57,365 nt of DNA from Myxococcales bacterium (GTDB taxonomy: Bacteria > Myxococcota_A > Polyangia > Polyangiales > Polyangiaceae): NCBI GenBank assembly GCA_025355005.1, contig JANXLV010000249.1, forward strand, positions 1 through 57,365, given 5' to 3'. Made by a program: the position numbers and the translations under genes. This document shows, in pieces, positions 1 through 9,100 of this stretch (its first letter is position 1; every line of letters starts with the position of its first letter). The notes below the pieces were generated by a model. That model saw only the letters and a program-made list of their open reading frames with translations, searched no databases and was not told the origin of the DNA.

Positions 1-2
1 GC

Positions 3-2423
3 TCTCCTCTGATCGAGGGCACGCACGTGAAGCGCGCGCACGCCGACCTCTCGAAGAAGCTCGGTCTCGTGAACGCCGAGCGAACGCCCGCGCCCCTGTC
101 GGAGGTCGACATCGTGTCGCGCCTGTCCCCGCTCACGAAGACGCTCGTGGACGGCAAGATCACTGCGCTGCAGACGTTCAACAAGGACTCGAAGGATCTC
201 GTCACGGATCTGAACCGCGTCACGCCAAAGATGCCCGTCACGAAGGAGGCGCTCGACGTGTGGACGAAGGACCTGCAGTCGTTCACGCACTTCGTCGCCG
301 GCGGGTACGAGCCCATGCAGGCAGACAACTTCCTGGCGGACGGAAACTTTGCGCCGAAGGACCAGCCGCGCCAGGCGTACGTGGACGCGGCGCGCGCGGA
401 GAACATCACCCTGCAGCTCTTTCCGCACGTGATCATGCCGAACGGTGACGTGAAGGTGCGCTTCGAGCCGAACCCGGGCTCTCCGGGCGACAAGCCGCGC
501 AAGGCCGTAGACGAGCTGATGCTCGACTATCAGCAGAACGCAGTGCGCGACACCGCATGGCACTGGCTCCTGATGCAGAACGTCTGGAAGGAGCGCGCGT
601 TCGCGATGGACCCGTTCGCCGCCGAGTACGTGAGCGAGATCCTCTCCGTGATGATCACGCACTACCTGGTTCGCGGCGCGGAGCTCGCGAAGGCGGCCCA
701 AAGGAAGGTGATCGACGCCGACATCGCGAAGAAGGTGCGCGACCGCGACTATGTGATGGTGATGCCGCGAAGCGACGAGTCCAAGGCGTGGACTCCGGAG
801 CAGTGGAAGAAGAAGGACGCCGTCCTGGCGGCCTACCCGAAGACGCTCTTCGCGGACGTGAGCGCAAAATCAGGCCTTCCGACGGCAGCGCCGAAGATCC
901 CGGAGAAGGCGACGGGGTTCGACATCCAGGAGGCGATGGGCTCGGGCATCGCGGTGGGTGACGTGAACGCCGACGGCTATCCGGATCTCTTCGTCGCAGG
1001 CGAAGGCATGGGCCGGCTCTACTTGAACAAGGGCAAGGACGCGCCCGGCACGTTCACCGACGCGACCGCTGCGTGGAAGGTCCCCGAGGGGCTCGACGAC
1101 TCGCACGGCGCGCTCTTCGCGGACCTCGACGGTGACGGCGCGGTCGATCTTCTGATCGTGCGGAGCGAGCATCCGTCGCTGCTTCTGATGCAGGACAAGG
1201 GCGCGTTCACGGACGCTGCAAGCACGAGCGGCCTCGCCACCCACAACGGCGCGCACGTCGCGCAGGTGTTCGACTACGACAAGGACGGCGACCTCGACAT
1301 CTACGTCGCCTACTACGGCTCGGACGCCGCGAACCAGAAGCACGGCAAGAACCAGCCGAGCATGGACGGCAAGAACGGCAGCCCGCATCAGCTCTTCCAG
1401 CGCGGGGCGGACGGCAAGTACACGGAGGTCGGCGCGAAGGCCCACGTGGCGGACGTGAGCTGGACGCTCGCCACCACCGCGTTCGACTACGACAACGACG
1501 GCGATCAGGACCTCTTCCTGGCGAACGACTTCGGCGCGGACACGTTCTACCAGAACAACGGCGACGGCACGTTCACGGACGTGTCGAAGGTCACGGACAC
1601 CGCGGACCGCGGCAGCGGCATGAACGCCAGCATCACCGACGTGAACGGCGACGGCTTCTTCGACCTCTACGTCTCGAACATCGACATGTTCTCGAAGAAC
1701 ATCAAGGTCATCTTTCCCACGGACGAGAGCACGATCACGAACATCGATCAGAAGCTGCAGCAGTCCTTCCAGTACCTGTCCGGCAACAAGCTGTTCGTGA
1801 ACCCGGCCGACGCGAAGGGCAAGAAGCAGTGGAAGGCCGAGCAGGGCGCGCGCTTCGAGCCGGGCGATCGCGGCTGGGGCTGGGCATCGATCTTCTTCGA
1901 TTACGAGAACGACGGCGATGAGGACATGTACCTCTCGACCGGCTGGCTCGAGACCAGCTTCGCATCGAACCAGAAGAAGCAGATGTTCATCGTGGACGAT
2001 GGAACATTCTACCTGGCACCGCAGACCTCACCCGAGGCGTTCGCGTCGAACGGGCGAGCCGCGGTCTCCGTAGATATCGATCGCGACGGCGATCAGGATC
2101 TCGTGCTCGCGAATTTCCGACAGCCGCCGGGCGTCTTCATGAACACGCAGGCCACGAAGAACCACTGGGCCGGCCTGCGACTGCGAGGCAACGGCGTGAA
2201 CACGAGGGCGGTGGGCGCGCGCGTCGCGGTGACGGCGGGCGGGAAGAAGAAGATGCGCGAGCTCTCGGCGGGAAATGGCTATCTGGGGCAGATGGACGAC
2301 GTGGTCTACATCGGGACCGGCGCGGACGCGGTGACGAGCGCGGTGGTGAAGTGGCCGGGAGGCGTGGAGGAGACCGTGACGATCAAGGCGGACGCGATCA
2401 CGGACGTCGCGCAAAAGAAGTAA
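3..2423 (+). CDS. FG-GAP/VCBS repeat protein with ASPIC/UnbV C-terminus (5' partial)
   Basis: The frame is open back to the window edge and the first in-frame start (GTG at 27) is not followed by a signal peptide, so the true start probably lies upstream. Residues about 300-700 (counted from 27) hold at least seven FG-GAP/VCBS-type repeats with calcium-binding loops such as DVNADGYPD, DLDGDGAVD, DYDKDGDLD, DYDNDGDQD, DVNGDGFFD, DYENDGDED and DIDRDGDQD. They should form a seven-bladed beta-propeller. Residues about 710-790 match the ASPIC/UnbV domain that ends CRTAC1-like proteins. The first 290 residues are helical and not recognised. Such proteins are normally secreted or surface exposed and act in adhesion or matrix binding. 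A metallophosphoesterase lipoprotein gene follows after about 20 bp on the same strand, so co-transcription is likely. Family is confident; substrate is unknown. Confidence 0.88.
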   Translation, partial: SPLIEGTHVKRAHADLSKKLGLVNAERTPAPLSEVDIVSRLSPLTKTLVDGKITALQTFNKDSKDLVTDLNRVTPKMPVTKEALDVWTKDLQSFTHFVAGGYEPMQADNFLADGNFAPKDQPRQAYVDAARAENITLQLFPHVIMPNGDVKVRFEPNPGSPGDKPRKAVDELMLDYQQNAVRDTAWHWLLMQNVWKERAFAMDPFAAEYVSEILSVMITHYLVRGAELAKAAQRKVIDADIAKKVRDRDYVMVMPRSDESKAWTPEQWKKKDAVLAAYPKTLFADVSAKSGLPTAAPKIPEKATGFDIQEAMGSGIAVGDVNADGYPDLFVAGEGMGRLYLNKGKDAPGTFTDATAAWKVPEGLDDSHGALFADLDGDGAVDLLIVRSEHPSLLLMQDKGAFTDAASTSGLATHNGAHVAQVFDYDKDGDLDIYVAYYGSDAANQKHGKNQPSMDGKNGSPHQLFQRGADGKYTEVGAKAHVADVSWTLATTAFDYDNDGDQDLFLANDFGADTFYQNNGDGTFTDVSKVTDTADRGSGMNASITDVNGDGFFDLYVSNIDMFSKNIKVIFPTDESTITNIDQKLQQSFQYLSGNKLFVNPADAKGKKQWKAEQGARFEPGDRGWGWASIFFDYENDGDEDMYLSTGWLETSFASNQKKQMFIVDDGTFYLAPQTSPEAFASNGRAAVSVDIDRDGDQDLVLANFRQPPGVFMNTQATKNHWAGLRLRGNGVNTRAVGARVAVTAGGKKKMRELSAGNGYLGQMDDVVYIGTGADAVTSAVVKWPGGVEETVTIKADAITDVAQKK

Positions 2424-2444
2424 ACTTTGGCGTACCATCGCCGC

Positions 2445-3983
2445 ATGCGTCTCCTCGCTCCTTGCCTCCTGGTTTGCCTCGCGGCTGTCGCGTGCTCTTC
2501 GAAGTCCGACAGCAAGCCCGCGTTCACGCCGCTTCCACCGGTGACCAGCGCCGACGAGACGGACACCGTGACGCGCGCGGCTGCGCATGCGCGTCAGCTC
2601 TTCAAGGCAGGGCCCAATCCATCCAACATCGATGGTCTCGCGACGTACGAATCCGGCGGCTTCGGCGACGACGCCGCGGGTCCCGGTCAGAAGTACACGA
2701 CAGTGGTGTTCGACGGCAGCGCCGCACCGAAGGCGGGCCCGAACGCGAAGCGCCTCGTTCGCTTCGTGCACATGCCGGATCTGCAGCTCATGGACGACGA
2801 GTCCCCCACGCGGCTTGGCAGCTTCGACGCGGCGGACACCACGTCGTCCGCGCTGCGTCCGCAAGACGAGTTCGAGTGCCGCATCGTCAACGCCGCCGTG
2901 CGCACCGTGAACGCGTTGCACCGGAAGGATCCGATCGCGTTTCTGCTGCTCGGCGGCGACAACGCTGACAGCGCGCAGGGCAACGAGCACGACTGGGTGC
3001 TCGACATCCTGGGCGGCGCGGACAGCGTGAAGTGCGACTCCGGTGATCCCGACGATCCCGTGCCGGGCCCCGACAACGATGGCAAGGATCCGTTCAAGGC
3101 CGAAGGCCTGGCCATACCCTTCAAGTGGGTGACCGGAAATCACGACGTGCTGGTGCAAGGCAACCTCAAGGTGGAGCCCGCGATCTCCATGAAGGCGCTC
3201 GGCACCGTCTCGGGCGGTGGCACGCGCGACTATTCGGCCGGGCAGGACGGCAACATCAACAAGGGAAACTTCGTCGTGCCCGATCCGAAGCGTGGGCTGC
3301 TCACGCGCGCGGACCTCATGGCCAAGATCGCCGCGCACCAGGACGGACACGGCGTGGGGCCCGAGCAGACCGCGAGCGGCAAGGCGATCTACACGTTCGA
3401 CGTGGATGGCACTCCGCTCCGCTTCCTGGTGCTCGACACGGCCGCGGAGACCGGCGGGGCTGACGGCATCCTGCACAAGGGAGACGTGGACAAGTACATC
3501 GCGCCCAAGCTGGACAAGGCCAAGGCGGACAACAAGCTCGTCATCCTCGCGTCGCATCACGCTGTCGACTCGCTCACGATGGATGGCGGCGCATTCGGCA
3601 GCGCGCAGCCCGACGCGTTGCTCGCCGCGGACTGGACCAAGATCCTTGCAGCCTATCCGAACGTGATCTTCAGCATGGTCGGGCACACACACCGGCACCG
3701 CATCCAGAAGGTACAGACCGACGCGACGCACGGCTTCTTCGAGGTGATGACCTCCGCGATCGCGGACTACCCGCACGAGTTCCGCGTCGTGGAGATCTTC
3801 GACCAGGACAACGGCTATCTCATGCTGCGCGGCACGGTCACCGACTACTCCGTCGAGAATGATCCCGTCGCCGCCGAGGGTCTGCGCCGCGGCATCATTG
3901 ACTACACGTCTGGCTACGCGCCCGACATCGGCCCCGGCCAGCCCGGCGACCGCAACGTGGAGCTCTGGATCAAGAAGCCCTGA
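2445..3983 (+). CDS. Metallophosphoesterase lipoprotein
   Basis: A 512-residue calcineurin-like phosphoesterase predicted to be a lipoprotein. An upstream in-frame TTG (2427) exists, but ATG 2445 places a lipoprotein signal peptide at the N-terminus with lipobox LAAVAC at about residues 10-15. Metal-binding motifs appear in family order: MPDLQLMDD near 110 (Gln where many members have His), GGDNADS near 170, GNHD near 232, SHHAVD near 371 and GHTHRHR near 412. The enzyme should hydrolyse phosphomonoesters or diesters at the cell envelope; the substrate cannot be read from sequence. The gene sits about 20 bp after the FG-GAP gene on the same strand. Confidence 0.88.
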   Translation: MRLLAPCLLVCLAAVACSSKSDSKPAFTPLPPVTSADETDTVTRAAAHARQLFKAGPNPSNIDGLATYESGGFGDDAAGPGQKYTTVVFDGSAAPKAGPNAKRLVRFVHMPDLQLMDDESPTRLGSFDAADTTSSALRPQDEFECRIVNAAVRTVNALHRKDPIAFLLLGGDNADSAQGNEHDWVLDILGGADSVKCDSGDPDDPVPGPDNDGKDPFKAEGLAIPFKWVTGNHDVLVQGNLKVEPAISMKALGTVSGGGTRDYSAGQDGNINKGNFVVPDPKRGLLTRADLMAKIAAHQDGHGVGPEQTASGKAIYTFDVDGTPLRFLVLDTAAETGGADGILHKGDVDKYIAPKLDKAKADNKLVILASHHAVDSLTMDGGAFGSAQPDALLAADWTKILAAYPNVIFSMVGHTHRHRIQKVQTDATHGFFEVMTSAIADYPHEFRVVEIFDQDNGYLMLRGTVTDYSVENDPVAAEGLRRGIIDYTSGYAPDIGPGQPGDRNVELWIKKP

Positions 3984-3991
3984 ATGCTCTT

Positions 3992-4567
3992 TCAACGGCA
4001 CGTGTCCGCTGACGTGGGCGCTGGCGGAGCGGCCTTGCACTTCATGGGATACGGCGCGTTTTCACCCTCACCCGTGAGATCGCACGTCGCGCCTGCCACG
4101 CACGCGGCGCTGCCGATGACGGAGCCGCAGTCGGCGCCGATGGGCAACGTCGCTGGCTGGCACGTCTGATCGTTCTCGTTGCAGAAGAGCCCCGATGCGC
4201 ACTCGCGCGCGTCGCACGTGTCGCCAAGCTTCCCGTCGCCGGGCGCGACGCAGATGCCGCGCTCGCACGGCGCACCTCCAACGCAGCCACCGGGGTACGA
4301 GTCGCACGCGCCCCCGGACCGTCCACGCGCGACACAGACACCCACGCTCGGATCGCCCGCACGCTCATCGCGCGCGCAGTAGAGCTCGTCGTCGCAGTCC
4401 ATTGATTCGCCCTTTGCTTCGAGCGTGCAACGCGCGCCGCTGACCTTCTTGGTCGTCTTGCACACGCCGCTCTCGCACGTCGCCGAGCGACTGCACGCGG
4501 TGAGCGGCTCGTCGCATCGCTCGCCCAGCAGCCGCAGCTCGAGGCTCCTGTGGCGAAGACCTGCGAG
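3992..4567 (-). pseudogene. Cys-rich (Dickkopf-N-like) secreted protein, 5' end lost
   Basis: The minus-strand frame encodes a Cys-rich protein with repeated C-x(5-8)-C units (for example CDDELYCARD, CASGLFCNEND, CVAGATCDLTG), as seen in the Cys-rich lipoproteins common in Polyangiales. A GTG at 4465 would give 157 residues, but the Cys pattern continues upstream in frame (GERCDEPLTAC, then CESGVC) to a TAA at 4568-4570. No start codon or signal peptide precedes it. The stop lies inside the first copy of the GTTACC repeat block (4566-4757), which suggests that the rearrangement that made the repeats removed the N-terminus. The 3' end abuts the convergent metallophosphoesterase gene. If expressed from 4465 it would stay in the cytoplasm, where such a Cys pattern would be unusual. 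Confidence 0.6.
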
Positions 4568-4757
4568 TTACCAGTGTCGGGGCCATCGGTTACCATTGGC
4601 TTTTCAGTCGGGATGACTGGTAACTGTCAGGCCGCCTGGTTACCCATTGGATGGTAACTATGGCACTTCTTGCCTGCGTAACATGTTGTAATTACGTCGT
4701 GAGCGCTCGTGGCCCGGTTGTCGCTTGATGGGGCCTCGAGGTGAATAAAATGGTAAC
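4566..4757. repeat. GTTACC/GGTAAC site cluster and 50-bp imperfect tandem repeat
   Basis: Six copies of the hexamer GTTACC (either strand) start at 4567, 4589, 4619, 4639, 4653 and 4752; fewer than 0.1 would be expected by chance in this span. In the GGTAAC orientation the extended consensus is about AYKGGTAACY. AGTTACCAGT (4566-4575) and ACTGGTAACT (4616-4625) are perfect reverse complements. GGTTACCATTGG (4588) and GGTTACCCATTGG (4638) are 50 bp apart in direct orientation, so the block looks like a diverged 50-bp duplication. Local GC is clearly below the flanks. It lies upstream of the lipoprotein/kinase operon and could be an operator array or a decayed small mobile repeat. Confidence 0.75.
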
Positions 4758-6165
4758 TTTTCGTGCGACGACCGGAGCGATGTTGCTCCTCTCTCTCTGG
4801 GCTTGCGGAGGCGTGGTGGACATTCCGGGCTTGGGCGGCTCGCAGTCGAACAACGGGAGCGGCGCAGGCGGGAGCGGCGGCAACGGCGGCAGCTCTGGTC
4901 TGCCCGGCGGCTCGTCCTCCGGCGGCACCAGCTACGCGGGCCACGGCTTCGTCGTTCACGAGTGGGGCACCAACACCGTGGTCGTCGGCTCGGATGGTTC
5001 GATGCAAGCGGGCATGCATCACGAGGAAGAGGATCTCCCCGCGTTCGTCTTCGATCGCATGAAGGAGGGAAAGATCACCGGCGGTTTCGTCGACAAGATG
5101 GAGACGCCCGTCATCTACTTCTATTCCGACAAGGCGCTCACCGTGCAGGCGCATGTGGCCTTCCCGATGGGGATCTTCTCGCAGTGGTACCCCGCGGTGG
5201 AGAGCTTCCAGCCGCTCCTCGCGTTCCACGGCACACCGAACAACCTCGGCGACCCCGCGCTCGATCCGAAGTTCGACGCATCCAAGTGCCCGAGCTTCGT
5301 CACGCAGCTCCAGGGCGGCCAGCTGGACTGGCCGAACATCGAGGTGCTCGATCGGGCGACCAACGTCGACTCGATGCTCGAGGCCGCGCCGCTGGATCAA
5401 TTCACGTGGTCTCACGCGCGCGCCGTCGCCGCGAATCCGATCCGCGTGGCGTCGAGCCAGCTCGGTACACAGCTCGAGAAGTTCCTCTTCTACCGCGGCC
5501 TCGGCAACTCGGACATGCCGGCCAAGGTCACCGCCACGGAGGGCAAGGGAACGTCGGTGCAGATCGAGAACCGCAGCGACGCAGGCCTGGGCTCCGCGTT
5601 CTTGATCAACGTACAGGACGGCCAGGGCGCATATCAGATGCTCGGCGACGTGGCGCCGCACGCATCCCAGGGCGGAACCGTGGAGGCGGGCGCAAAGAGC
5701 CCCGTCGACGACTTTGCGGACAAGCTCGCCGTCGACATGACGATCGCGCTCGACCGCGCAGGCCTCTTTCACGACGAGTCCGTGTCCATGGTCAACACGT
5801 GGAAGCGCCAGTGGTTCAAGACCCCCGGCATCCGCGTGCTCTACCTTGCGCCGCAGACGTGGACGGACACGCTCATCCCGCTCACGTTCGATCCGAAGCC
5901 GGACAACGTGACGCGCATCATGATGATCCGGACGGAGGTGCTCACGCCGGCGCTCGAGGCCGCGGACGCGCCGCACGCGACGGGCTGGAACGGTGATGCC
6001 ACCGCGCAGAAGGACGCCGCGTCCTACTTCATGTCGCTCGGTCGCTTCGGCGAGCCGCGCATGCGTCGCGCGCTCCAGAAGATGGGCGGCTCCAAGAACG
6101 GTGACACGTACCTCTGGCAGAACGTGATCGGCCGCGGGCAGGCAGGAGGCGCGCTGGGCGAATGA
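4750..6165 (+). CDS. Hypothetical lipoprotein, first gene of the kinase operon
   Basis: A 471-residue secreted lipoprotein. ATG 4750 is preferred over GTG 4741 because GAGGTG at 4737-4742 is a good ribosome binding site for it. Lipobox LSLWAC lies near residues 14-19 and is followed by a Gly/Ser/Asn-rich linker (about 25-60), typical of myxobacterial surface lipoproteins. The rest is a globular domain starting with HGFVVHEWGT that I do not recognise. Its stop overlaps the start of the kinase/sigma-54 gene (ATGA at 6162-6165), so the two are translationally coupled. The GTTACC cluster lies immediately upstream, and its last copy overlaps the start codon. A sensory or partner role for the kinase protein is inferred from coupling only. 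Confidence 0.8.
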   Translation: MVTFRATTGAMLLLSLWACGGVVDIPGLGGSQSNNGSGAGGSGGNGGSSGLPGGSSSGGTSYAGHGFVVHEWGTNTVVVGSDGSMQAGMHHEEEDLPAFVFDRMKEGKITGGFVDKMETPVIYFYSDKALTVQAHVAFPMGIFSQWYPAVESFQPLLAFHGTPNNLGDPALDPKFDASKCPSFVTQLQGGQLDWPNIEVLDRATNVDSMLEAAPLDQFTWSHARAVAANPIRVASSQLGTQLEKFLFYRGLGNSDMPAKVTATEGKGTSVQIENRSDAGLGSAFLINVQDGQGAYQMLGDVAPHASQGGTVEAGAKSPVDDFADKLAVDMTIALDRAGLFHDESVSMVNTWKRQWFKTPGIRVLYLAPQTWTDTLIPLTFDPKPDNVTRIMMIRTEVLTPALEAADAPHATGWNGDATAQKDAASYFMSLGRFGEPRMRRALQKMGGSKNGDTYLWQNVIGRGQAGGALGE

Positions 6166-9100
6166 TCGAGCACCCTCGCTACGAACCTTTCGAGGTCCTC
6201 GGAGAGGGCGCGCAGGGGCTCGTGGTCCGCGTGACGGATCGCGAGGCCCCCGGCCGCGCGCTCGTGGCGAAGGTGTGGAAGCCCGGGTCATTCGAGCCGG
6301 GCCTGCTCGAGGCGGAGTTCGCGCTCCTCGCACGGCGTCGCGTGAGCGGCCTGGTCCGCGCGCACGATCTGGGGCGTGACACGAAGACCGGAGCGCCTTT
6401 TTTGGTCGAGGATTTCGTTGCGGGGGAAGATCTCGCGGAGCACCTCGCAGGAGCGGCTCGCTCTCCCGAGCAAGGTACGCGGAGGCTCGCGTCGGTGCTT
6501 CGCGACACGGCATGCACGCTGGCGTCGCTGCACGCTGCGGGCTTCGTGCACGGTGACATCAAGCCTGCGCACGTGCGCATTCCGATCGGCACGAATGGAG
6601 AACCCGCGGGAGCGGTCCTCTTGGACCTGGGGGCCGCGCTGCAGACGCGCGATCCGAAGGCAAGCGCCGTGGCGCTCACACGCGCATACGCCGCGCCGGA
6701 GGTGATCGCTGGAAGCACGCCCAGCATCGCGAGCGATCTCTATTCGCTCGGCGCATCTGCGTGGTCGGCCGCGACGGGTGCGCCACCAGCGGCATTGGCC
6801 CGCGAGCGCTCTGGCCTGCATGAGCGAGCACCATGGGTCCCGCCCAGCCTCGCCGCGATCATCGAGAGGCTCGTCGCGCTCCATCCATCCGACAGAGTAA
6901 AGAGCGCGGAGGAGCTGCTCTCTCTGCTCTCTTCGCTGCACGCGTTGCTCGTTCCGCGATCGCCCACCGACATGGCGTACGCCACGATCTTCGGACGCGA
7001 AGAAGAGCTCTTGGAGGTGCTGCGTACGGACGCTGTGCCCAGCGTTCGCTGGGTCACCGGCCCTGCTGGTTCGGGGAAGAGCCACCTCCTTCGCGAGGCC
7101 ATGACCCGTGCGTTGCTTCTCGGGCGAACCGCACGCCTGATCGAGCTACCCACGCACGATCAGAGCACGGTGCTGCGCCTCATTCGTTATCTGCGCGGTG
7201 AAGACGAGGCTTGGCCCTTCGCGTCCGTGGGTGATGGTCACGCGCCCATGCTGCTCCTCGTGGACGGTATCGAGGACGCGCCAAGAGATCTCTCGTCCGC
7301 GCTGGACGCATATGCGTGCCGCATGTTGCACGCGCGCGGGATCGCCATCGTCGTGTCCACGCGCAGCCAGCGCGACGGCGCGCTCTCTCTTGGGCCCCTG
7401 GATGATGCGGCATTCCGCGCGCTCGGCGCATCTCTGGGCGTCACCTCGAAGGCTGACCTCGCGGACCTCGCGCGCGCGTCCGAGCACTGGCCGGGCTGGG
7501 CGGTAGCGGCGCGGGCAGGTATGCCGATGAAGCGCGACGCCGTGCTCGCGCGTGTTCGAAGTCTGTCGGACGCAGCTCGAGAGCTTTTGTGCATCGTGTC
7601 ACTCTGGGGGGGCGCCATGCCGCGCGACGCGTGCGTGGCCTCGTGCGTGGCCTCCTCCGGTGACGCATCGGTGGCCCTCGGAGAGCTCATGGCGGCCAGC
7701 CTTCTCTGTCGCAGAGGGGAGTCCGACGTGGCGCTCACGTCGCCAGCGCTTGCAGATGCGCTCGCTGCGGCGCTCTCCACGCAGGAGCGGTGCGATCATG
7801 CCGCAGAGCTGCTCCTTTCACGTCCCCCGTACGCAGTCCTTCCCATGCTTCGCGTCGCGACGACCACGCCCGCGCCCCGCAGGCACACGGAGCTGTTGTC
7901 TGCGGCAGCGGCCCTCGCACGCGAACAGGGCCTCGCCGCCGAAGAGACGGACGCGCACCTCGCGCTGCTCTTGCTGGAGGAGCAGCGCACGGCCGCACAT
8001 CTCACGCGCGCGGAGCGGCTCACGCGGGATTCCGGGCGAAAGGCGGCGCACCAGCGTGTGAGCGACTGGCTGTGGGACCTCGCCGCCACCGACGCCAGCG
8101 TGCTGTCGCTCGCACTACGACGCCGAGCGGAGAAGCTCGGGCGCGAGGGGGACTACACGACCGCGCTCCGCGACGTCGAAGAAGCACGGGCGCGCGCGGC
8201 GGATCGATCCGACACGGCGTCAACGGGGTACGCGCTCGCGACGCGCGGCGCGATTCACCTCTACGCCGGCAACGGCGCGCTCGCGGAAGAGGCGCTCGAA
8301 GAAGCGCGCTCGGTCCTCGGTACTGTCGCGGAGCCAGACGCCGAAGAGATGGCGCGGCTCGATCACAACCTGGGCGCAGCGCTCCTCTACAGGAACCAGC
8401 CTGCAAAGGCCGCGGACGCGCTCATGCGTTCGCTTGCCGCAAAAAGAAGCCTCTCGGACCTCGCGGGCGTGCGTTCGTGTCTCATGAACCTGGGCATCGC
8501 GCGCAGCAAGGCCAGGGCGTGGGACGCGGCGGAGGAGGCGCTCGTCGAGGCGACGCAGCTCGCGACGTTGCTCGGCCAGGCCGGCGGGCTCGCATGGTGC
8601 TGGGTAGAGCGCGCGGAGCTGTCGCTTCGTCGCGGTCGCACGGAAGAGGCGGCGCGGTTTGCCGCCGAAGCGCTCGCGCGGAAGAGCGCGCTTCCGGGCG
8701 GTGTCATCGCGGACCTGTCGCTCTTGCGGGCAGAGATCGCGCTCGCGCAAGGGCGCACGGCTCTCGCGGAGCTCGCGCTTCGGGAGGTGTCGTCGGACAC
8801 GCGCGCGGAGGATGCTGGCGTCGACGCCCGTGCGTGGCTGTGCACGAGCCGCATCGGCCTTCGAACGTTGCCCGTTCGCCCACGGCCTCTTGCGCGCGCC
8901 GCAGCTCGCGCCATGCGCCGCGCGCAAGAGGCCCATGACGACGAGCTCTTCGAGAGAGCCCGCGACGTACTTTCTGGCATCCGCGCGCACCCCACGAACG
9001 CCAAGAGCCCCACGAACCCCACCACCACAACGACGATCCTCACCAAAACGAGAGCCGCGCCCATGGACGACACACTCTGGGTTCTCCTTCCTCGGCTCAC

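Noticed and set aside
2028..4040. Long minus-strand ORF of 670 codons
   Set aside because: Antisense to two well-supported genes; His/Arg/Val-rich composition typical of high-GC shadow frames.
4661..4677. Sigma-54-like element TGGCAC...TTGC upstream of the lipoprotein/kinase operon
   Set aside because: The GG and GC dinucleotides are 8 bp apart instead of the required 10, and the next GC gives 12, so it should not work as a -24/-12 promoter.
4651..4728. 25-codon ORF starting MVTMALLACVTCC inside the GTTACC block
   Set aside because: No ribosome binding site; the start codon is part of the repeated motif, so the ORF is likely incidental.
4627..6513. Long minus-strand ORF of 628 codons
   Set aside because: Antisense shadow of the lipoprotein and kinase genes, with no domain or signal peptide.
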